This document shows, piece by piece, positions 13,815 through 17,741 of a stretch of DNA of 17,741 nt. Position numbers and translations under genes: made by a program. The notes beneath the pieces are model-generated. The model was not told the origin of the DNA, did no database searches, and saw only the letters and a program-made list of their open reading frames with translations. Within the stretch, counting starts at the first letter, position 1, and the number at the start of each line of letters is the position of its first letter. Origin of the DNA: Bacteroidales bacterium UBA3742 (GTDB lineage: Bacteria > Bacteroidota > Bacteroidia > Bacteroidales > Paludibacteraceae); the NCBI GenBank assembly GCA_002371785.1, contig DFGU01000033.1, forward strand, positions 1-17,741, read 5' to 3'.

Positions 13815-14948
13815 ATGAAAAAGTATTTAGTTGTATTTGCAGCCCTGGCATTGGTTTTTGCCGGCTGTAAGGATCCGAACAACAATCCGACTTCGGAGTA
13901 CACCAAGATTGCTTTCAAGGACGCTAGCGTATCGATTAGCCCGGAGGAGCAGCTGAAGCTGACGCTCGTTTGGGAGCCGACCAGCCTGGAAGCTCCTGTT
14001 TGCGAGTGGAGCACGAGCGACACTAGTGTCGTTACCGTTAAGAACGGCGTGATTACCGGTGTGGCTGCAGGTGAGGCTAAGATCACCGCTAAGCTGGGTG
14101 ACCTGACCGCAGTCTGCAACGTAAATGTTATGACCTTCGAGGAAAGTTGGGCACCCAGTTCCAATGTTTATTATTTCCCGTCCACTAAGTCAGCAACACC
14201 TGTAAGCGACACTACGCTTGTCTATGAGACCTCAAAGGCTACTTATACCTGCAAATTGTACTCTGTACAGTTGTGTATTCCGAGCGATGTAGCTATCCCC
14301 GGTGACGAAGATGGTGCTGGCGATTACATTTTTGTGACCGCTTCCATTCCGTTCATTGAATCTTCTACTTCCGGTCAATATATCGGTGAGCCTTGGGATT
14401 TGGCTTTCCAGATTGCAGAAGACTACAACAATACTCCATACGGAGTTGAAGCTGGTTCATTAGATCCGGCAATCATTGGTAACGTATGGCAAGCTTATTT
14501 CGAAGCAGTAGACGCTGGTAGCTCACCTTCGTTTGATAAAGATCTTTACGCTACAGGCGCAAAGGGTGCGCATCTCCGTGCAGCCATCATCCAAGACGGT
14601 AGTATCGCTTCCTATCCTTGGTTTGATGCTATCATCACCGGAGGTGTATTCTATACCGATTACAATGAAGAGCAAGAAACTGTTGCTGTATATCAACTGA
14701 AAGTAGATTGGTGTGCAGGCGCATTAGGAACCGGTTTAGCATTGAATGAAGAAGCTCAATCTTATTCTGAAGTTCTTGCAAAACCGTACGCATTGGATCT
14801 GGAAACCTACATTTATGAGGACGGAGAGAAGGGCAAACCGTATGGTGCTCCGAAGAAACAAGTTCGTGCAAAGAAAGATACGAAAGCTATGATTAACCTC
14901 GGTAAAGTAGAGCCACTTAGATTGGTAAAGGGTATTGAGGGTAAGTAA
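13815..14948 (+). CDS. Surface lipoprotein with bacterial Ig-like (Big_2) domain
   Basis: 377 residues. Signal peptide MKKYLVVFAALALVFAGC with lipobox VFAG-C (Cys18), then KDPNNNP. Residues ~32-103 form a group 2 bacterial Ig-like domain (SVSISPEEQLKLTLVWEP, WSTSDTSVVTVKNGVITGV, GEAKITAKLGD). The remaining ~270 residues are a beta-rich region I do not recognise. It is third in the SusC/SusD unit, 53 bp after SusD, a position often held by surface ligand-binding lipoproteins that assist the transporter; that role is inference. The base composition changes at the domain boundary: 36/60 G+C at 13921-13980 against 22/60 at 14641-14700 and 24/60 at 14761-14820, suggesting the C-terminal part has a different origin. 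A terminator follows directly. Confidence 0.88.
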   Translation: MKKYLVVFAALALVFAGCKDPNNNPTSEYTKIAFKDASVSISPEEQLKLTLVWEPTSLEAPVCEWSTSDTSVVTVKNGVITGVAAGEAKITAKLGDLTAVCNVNVMTFEESWAPSSNVYYFPSTKSATPVSDTTLVYETSKATYTCKLYSVQLCIPSDVAIPGDEDGAGDYIFVTASIPFIESSTSGQYIGEPWDLAFQIAEDYNNTPYGVEAGSLDPAIIGNVWQAYFEAVDAGSSPSFDKDLYATGAKGAHLRAAIIQDGSIASYPWFDAIITGGVFYTDYNEEQETVAVYQLKVDWCAGALGTGLALNEEAQSYSEVLAKPYALDLETYIYEDGEKGKPYGAPKKQVRAKKDTKAMINLGKVEPLRLVKGIEGK

Positions 14949-14970
14949 TTTTTCTTGAAAATCTAAAAAA

Positions 14971-15005
14971 ATCCTGCATACATTTGCGTATGTGGGATTT
15001 TTTTT
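14971..15005 (+). terminator. Intrinsic terminator of the SusC/SusD unit
   Basis: An 11-bp stem (14971-14981 with 14988-14998, two G-T wobbles) around a 6-nt loop ATTTGC, followed by eight T (14998-15005) and preceded by an A run (14965-14971). The symmetry means it could also terminate in the other direction. It lies 22 bp after the stop of the Ig-domain lipoprotein and its loop contains the -33 box of the next promoter. Confidence 0.85.
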
Positions 15006-15014
15006 GTACCTTTG
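14983..15014 (+). promoter_or_regulatory. Bacteroidota-type promoter for the M6 protease gene
   Basis: TTTG (14983-14986), a 20-bp spacer and TACCTTTG (15007-15014) match the consensus. The -33 box lies in the terminator loop and the spacer contains its descending stem and T run. The ATG follows at 15042, with an A/T-rich leader. Confidence 0.85.
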
Positions 15015-15041
15015 CCGCGTAATTTGGAAAATTCTACGCAT

Positions 15042-17741
15042 ATGAAAAAGATATTTGGTATTCTTTGCGCTTGTTTGATGAGCGTAGCGGCATGGGCTGT
15101 CATGGCCACGCCGGAGTTGATCACCAAGACCCAGGCCGACGGCACGACCGTCCAGCTCCGCCTCGTAGGTGATGAGTTCCATAGTTACTACACGCGCCCG
15201 GATGGTACCCCCGTGCGGCTCAATAGCCGCGGTATGTGGGTGGACGATGCTTCGGTAGCTAAGCCCTCCGCAACGGCCCTGCGCGCACGTCGCGTAGCCC
15301 AACAGAAGCAGTTTGCGGCTACTTTCCCGCTCTCGGGCTCGCCTCATAGCGTAGTGATCCTGGTCAATTTCTCTGACCAGAAATTCCGCTACACCCAAGC
15401 CGACTTTGAGAAGATGCTTAACGAGTCGGGCTATAGCACCAACGGTGGTGTAGGCTCTGCTCGCGACTATTTCATCGCATGCTCGGATAGCATCTTCTCG
15501 CCTATCTTCGACTGCTACGGACCTGTCACGCTGAGCAATAGCTCGGCTTACTACGACAAGAATACCGGCAGGATGGTTGTCGAGGCTTGCAACAAGGTCT
15601 CTTCCGAACTGGGCATCAACATGGCGCAGTATGATACCAACAACGATGGCCGTCTGGACAACGTCTTCATCTACTATGCCGGCCACAACGAGGCCGAGGG
15701 TGGTCCGTCCACTTCCATCTGGCCCCACCGCAGTATAGTACAGAGCGGTGACCGCGTAGATGGCAAACTGATCTACGACTATGCTTGTACGTCCGAGTTG
15801 CGCGGTTCGGCCGGTACGTCGATGTGCGGCATCGGTACGTTCTGCCACGAGTTTGGCCACGTGCTCGGTCTTCCCGACTACTATGATACCGAAGATCAGT
15901 ACAACCAGCAGTATACCGTCGGCTCGTGGGATATTATGTGCTCCGGTAGCTACAACGGTAACGGCAAGACGCCGCCCAGCTACACCGCCGGTGAGCGCTT
16001 CCAGCTCGGATGGGTTACTCCGGTCCAGATCACCGAACCGGGTGTCTATACCCTGGCGCCGATAGAGGACGGATCGAAGCAGATCTTCCTCATCGCCAAC
16101 GGCACCCACAACCTCAGTTGGGAGTCGGCCAGCCCCAACGAGTACTGGCTCCTGGAGAACCGCCAACGTATCGGTTGGGATCGCCATTCTACCAGTCTGC
16201 CCGGTACGGGTATGCTCATCTGGCATGTCGACTATAGCGCCTCCGCGTGGGGCAACAATTCGCCCAACAACGGCCAACCGCTCCGCTATGATATCGAGGA
16301 GGCGGGTGGCGTACGCGGCTATGCCGATGCTGCCGATCCCTATCCCGGCACCAAGAATGTGACCACCTTCACGCCTACGCTTCACAACGGTACGATCGTT
16401 GAGCAACCGCTCTACGACATCGTAGAGAGTGCGCAGCATATCACGTTTACCTTCAAGTCCAGCGACTTCATGATCCTGCCTACCGACCTGCCCGTCATCG
16501 AGAGTACCTACAATTCCGACACTAAGGATAGCTATTCGCCGGGTAGCCGCCTCAAGATCGTAGGCGAAGAGATGTCGACCGAGCAGGATGTGCAGATCAG
16601 CATCAGTGGCAAGGGCTTCCAGATCTCGAAGGATAGTATCAACTGGACCACCGCCTTCAACGTACGTCCTACCTCGGCTAACCTCGAGCAGGATATCTTC
16701 GTGCGTTACCGTCCCGGCAAGATGGTCTGCACCACCGAGCGTGGTACCATCACCGTCCGCCAGGACGCTAAGATTGGTTCCTATCCCGTACACGCTACCT
16801 GTCCGCGTCCGACGCTCATCGAAGCGCCCTACGTGGATAAGATAGAGGAGGTCACCCCCACCTCGTTCAAGGTGCGCTGGACGCCTCAGGCGGATGCCGA
16901 GTACTACTACGTCACCCTCTATCATATGGAGGATGGCCAGGAGACGACCATGGAGAGCTTCGAGGGCTTCGACGACGAGATGACCGTTCAGGAGTCCGGC
17001 TGGTACACCAGTTTCTACCGCACTACCTCCAAGGCCAAGGAGGATGGCGCCGTATCTATGTGGTTCAAGGAGAACAACGAGACCATGATCACCCCGATCT
17101 ACTCGCTGCCCGTCACTCAACTCAGTATGTGGCTCAGCGCTCCCGCTACCACCGATGCCGAAGTCGGCTTCCTCACCCTCATCGGCTATAGCGATGCCGG
17201 CATTGATACACTGGAGAATATATCCATCACCAAGAGCACCAAGAAATATACCTACACCCGCACCTTCGAAGAGTCGAAGGGTTATCGCCGCTTCCAGATG
17301 GTCTATACCTCTATCGGCGGTGAGGGTGTCTGCATGGATGCATTCAGCACTACGTTCAACCAGAAGGTCGTCTATACCTATAAGGGCCGCGAGAAGGAAA
17401 TCACGGCTATCGAGGGCGAACTGGCTGAGGACTATACCGTCTTCTATGCCTACGACCTCACGCCGGGTACTACCTACTACGTCCGTCTGCAGTGCTCCGA
17501 GAACAAGGGCTGTACCGAACATCTCAGTCCGCTCGGCATGGAGGTTTCGGTCTTCACCAAGGAGGGCGAGGCCAGCGATTCGCGCCATCTGACCGTGGCT
17601 TACGACTCGATCACCTACAACCCCGCTACCCACGTGGTATATCTGCCGCAGTCGCTCCAGAAGGGTAGCCTCTGCATCTACGATGCCGATGGCAACCTCA
17701 CCAAGCGCATCCCCGTCAGCCCGACCAACAATATCGTGGTG
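15042..17741 (+). CDS. Secreted M6 family metalloprotease, multidomain T9SS cargo (3' end beyond window)
   Basis: An open frame of exactly 900 codons to the right edge. Signal peptide MKKIFGILCACLMSVAAWAVMA, cleavage after AWA or VMA. A short prodomain (QADGTTVQLRLVGDEFHSYY) is followed by an M6 peptidase domain with HEFGHVLGLPD (zinc ligands H269, H273 and D279; catalytic E270) and the Met-turn-like SWDIM (M299). LLENRQ...GWD (around E372) and GTGMLIWHVD are also M6-typical. Then come a beta domain (~490-590), a fibronectin III-like segment from ~595 (TPTSFKVRW), interrupted by a cleaved-adhesin/MAM-like jelly roll (ESFEGFDD...), and, from ~850, what looks like the start of a T9SS type A sorting domain (LCIYDADGNLTKR). 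It would be exported through the Sec and type IX systems and act on extracellular protein. It has its own promoter and is not part of the upstream unit. Confidence 0.92.
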   Translation, partial: MKKIFGILCACLMSVAAWAVMATPELITKTQADGTTVQLRLVGDEFHSYYTRPDGTPVRLNSRGMWVDDASVAKPSATALRARRVAQQKQFAATFPLSGSPHSVVILVNFSDQKFRYTQADFEKMLNESGYSTNGGVGSARDYFIACSDSIFSPIFDCYGPVTLSNSSAYYDKNTGRMVVEACNKVSSELGINMAQYDTNNDGRLDNVFIYYAGHNEAEGGPSTSIWPHRSIVQSGDRVDGKLIYDYACTSELRGSAGTSMCGIGTFCHEFGHVLGLPDYYDTEDQYNQQYTVGSWDIMCSGSYNGNGKTPPSYTAGERFQLGWVTPVQITEPGVYTLAPIEDGSKQIFLIANGTHNLSWESASPNEYWLLENRQRIGWDRHSTSLPGTGMLIWHVDYSASAWGNNSPNNGQPLRYDIEEAGGVRGYADAADPYPGTKNVTTFTPTLHNGTIVEQPLYDIVESAQHITFTFKSSDFMILPTDLPVIESTYNSDTKDSYSPGSRLKIVGEEMSTEQDVQISISGKGFQISKDSINWTTAFNVRPTSANLEQDIFVRYRPGKMVCTTERGTITVRQDAKIGSYPVHATCPRPTLIEAPYVDKIEEVTPTSFKVRWTPQADAEYYYVTLYHMEDGQETTMESFEGFDDEMTVQESGWYTSFYRTTSKAKEDGAVSMWFKENNETMITPIYSLPVTQLSMWLSAPATTDAEVGFLTLIGYSDAGIDTLENISITKSTKKYTYTRTFEESKGYRRFQMVYTSIGGEGVCMDAFSTTFNQKVVYTYKGREKEITAIEGELAEDYTVFYAYDLTPGTTYYVRLQCSENKGCTEHLSPLGMEVSVFTKEGEASDSRHLTVAYDSITYNPATHVVYLPQSLQKGSLCIYDADGNLTKRIPVSPTNNIVV

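Noticed and set aside
14736..17633. A 965-codon minus-strand open frame
   Set aside because: It is antisense to the M6 protease (HEFGHVLGLPD, signal peptide, promoter) and the end of the Ig-domain lipoprotein, runs through the terminator and promoter, and has no recognisable domain.

Overview
The window looks like chromosomal DNA of a Bacteroidales (Bacteroidota) bacterium. The reasons are a SusC/SusD-type outer-membrane uptake pair, a secreted M6 metalloprotease that ends in what looks like a type IX secretion (T9SS) sorting tail, a PorT-like outer-membrane barrel, and promoters of the Bacteroidota type (TTTG, then TAnnTTTG). I find five such promoters, all with a 20-bp spacer. No CRISPR array, transposase, phage gene or rRNA was seen.

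Left part, minus strand (1-4388): a promoter at 4357-4388 drives a two-gene unit, an outer-membrane beta-barrel protein (4334-3408) followed 48 bp later by a very large secreted repeat protein (3359 to beyond the left edge). The visible 1,119 residues of the latter consist of beta-rich 'GCDS' repeats, themselves arranged in a 576-residue super-repeat.

Middle part (4389-8625): a housekeeping run on the plus strand holds an MIP18/SufT-like Fe-S assembly protein, LpxH (lipid A synthesis) and MazG (NTP pyrophosphohydrolase). lpxH and mazG overlap by 8 bp, and an 11-copy heptamer array separates the first gene from lpxH. On the minus strand, tRNA-Leu(UAG) is followed after only 5 nt by the start codon of a small lipoprotein, whose 3' end overlaps mazG tail to tail. 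A divergent M16 zinc peptidase carries a microsatellite-built Pro/Ser linker.

Right part, plus strand (8626-17741): a promoter with a palindrome beside it drives a SusC-like TonB-dependent transporter (split by a one-base frameshift), a SusD-like lipoprotein (preceded by an unusually strong Shine-Dalgarno) and a third lipoprotein with a bacterial Ig-like domain. An intrinsic terminator closes this unit; its hairpin loop contains the -33 box of the next promoter, which drives the M6 protease running off the right edge. SusC, SusD and the third lipoprotein would form a nutrient-uptake complex. The neighbouring protease makes a peptide substrate (RagAB-like) conceivable, but no substrate can be read from the sequence and no carbohydrate-active enzyme is present.

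Two of the longest genes, the repeat protein and the M6 protease, are open at the window edges. Long open frames antisense to them are compositional shadows. A short hairpin repeat (core TGCC-CGRA-GGCA) occurs three times in intergenic positions, in two copies followed by CACCTTT-like heptamers, and is probably part of a genome-wide intergenic repeat family.
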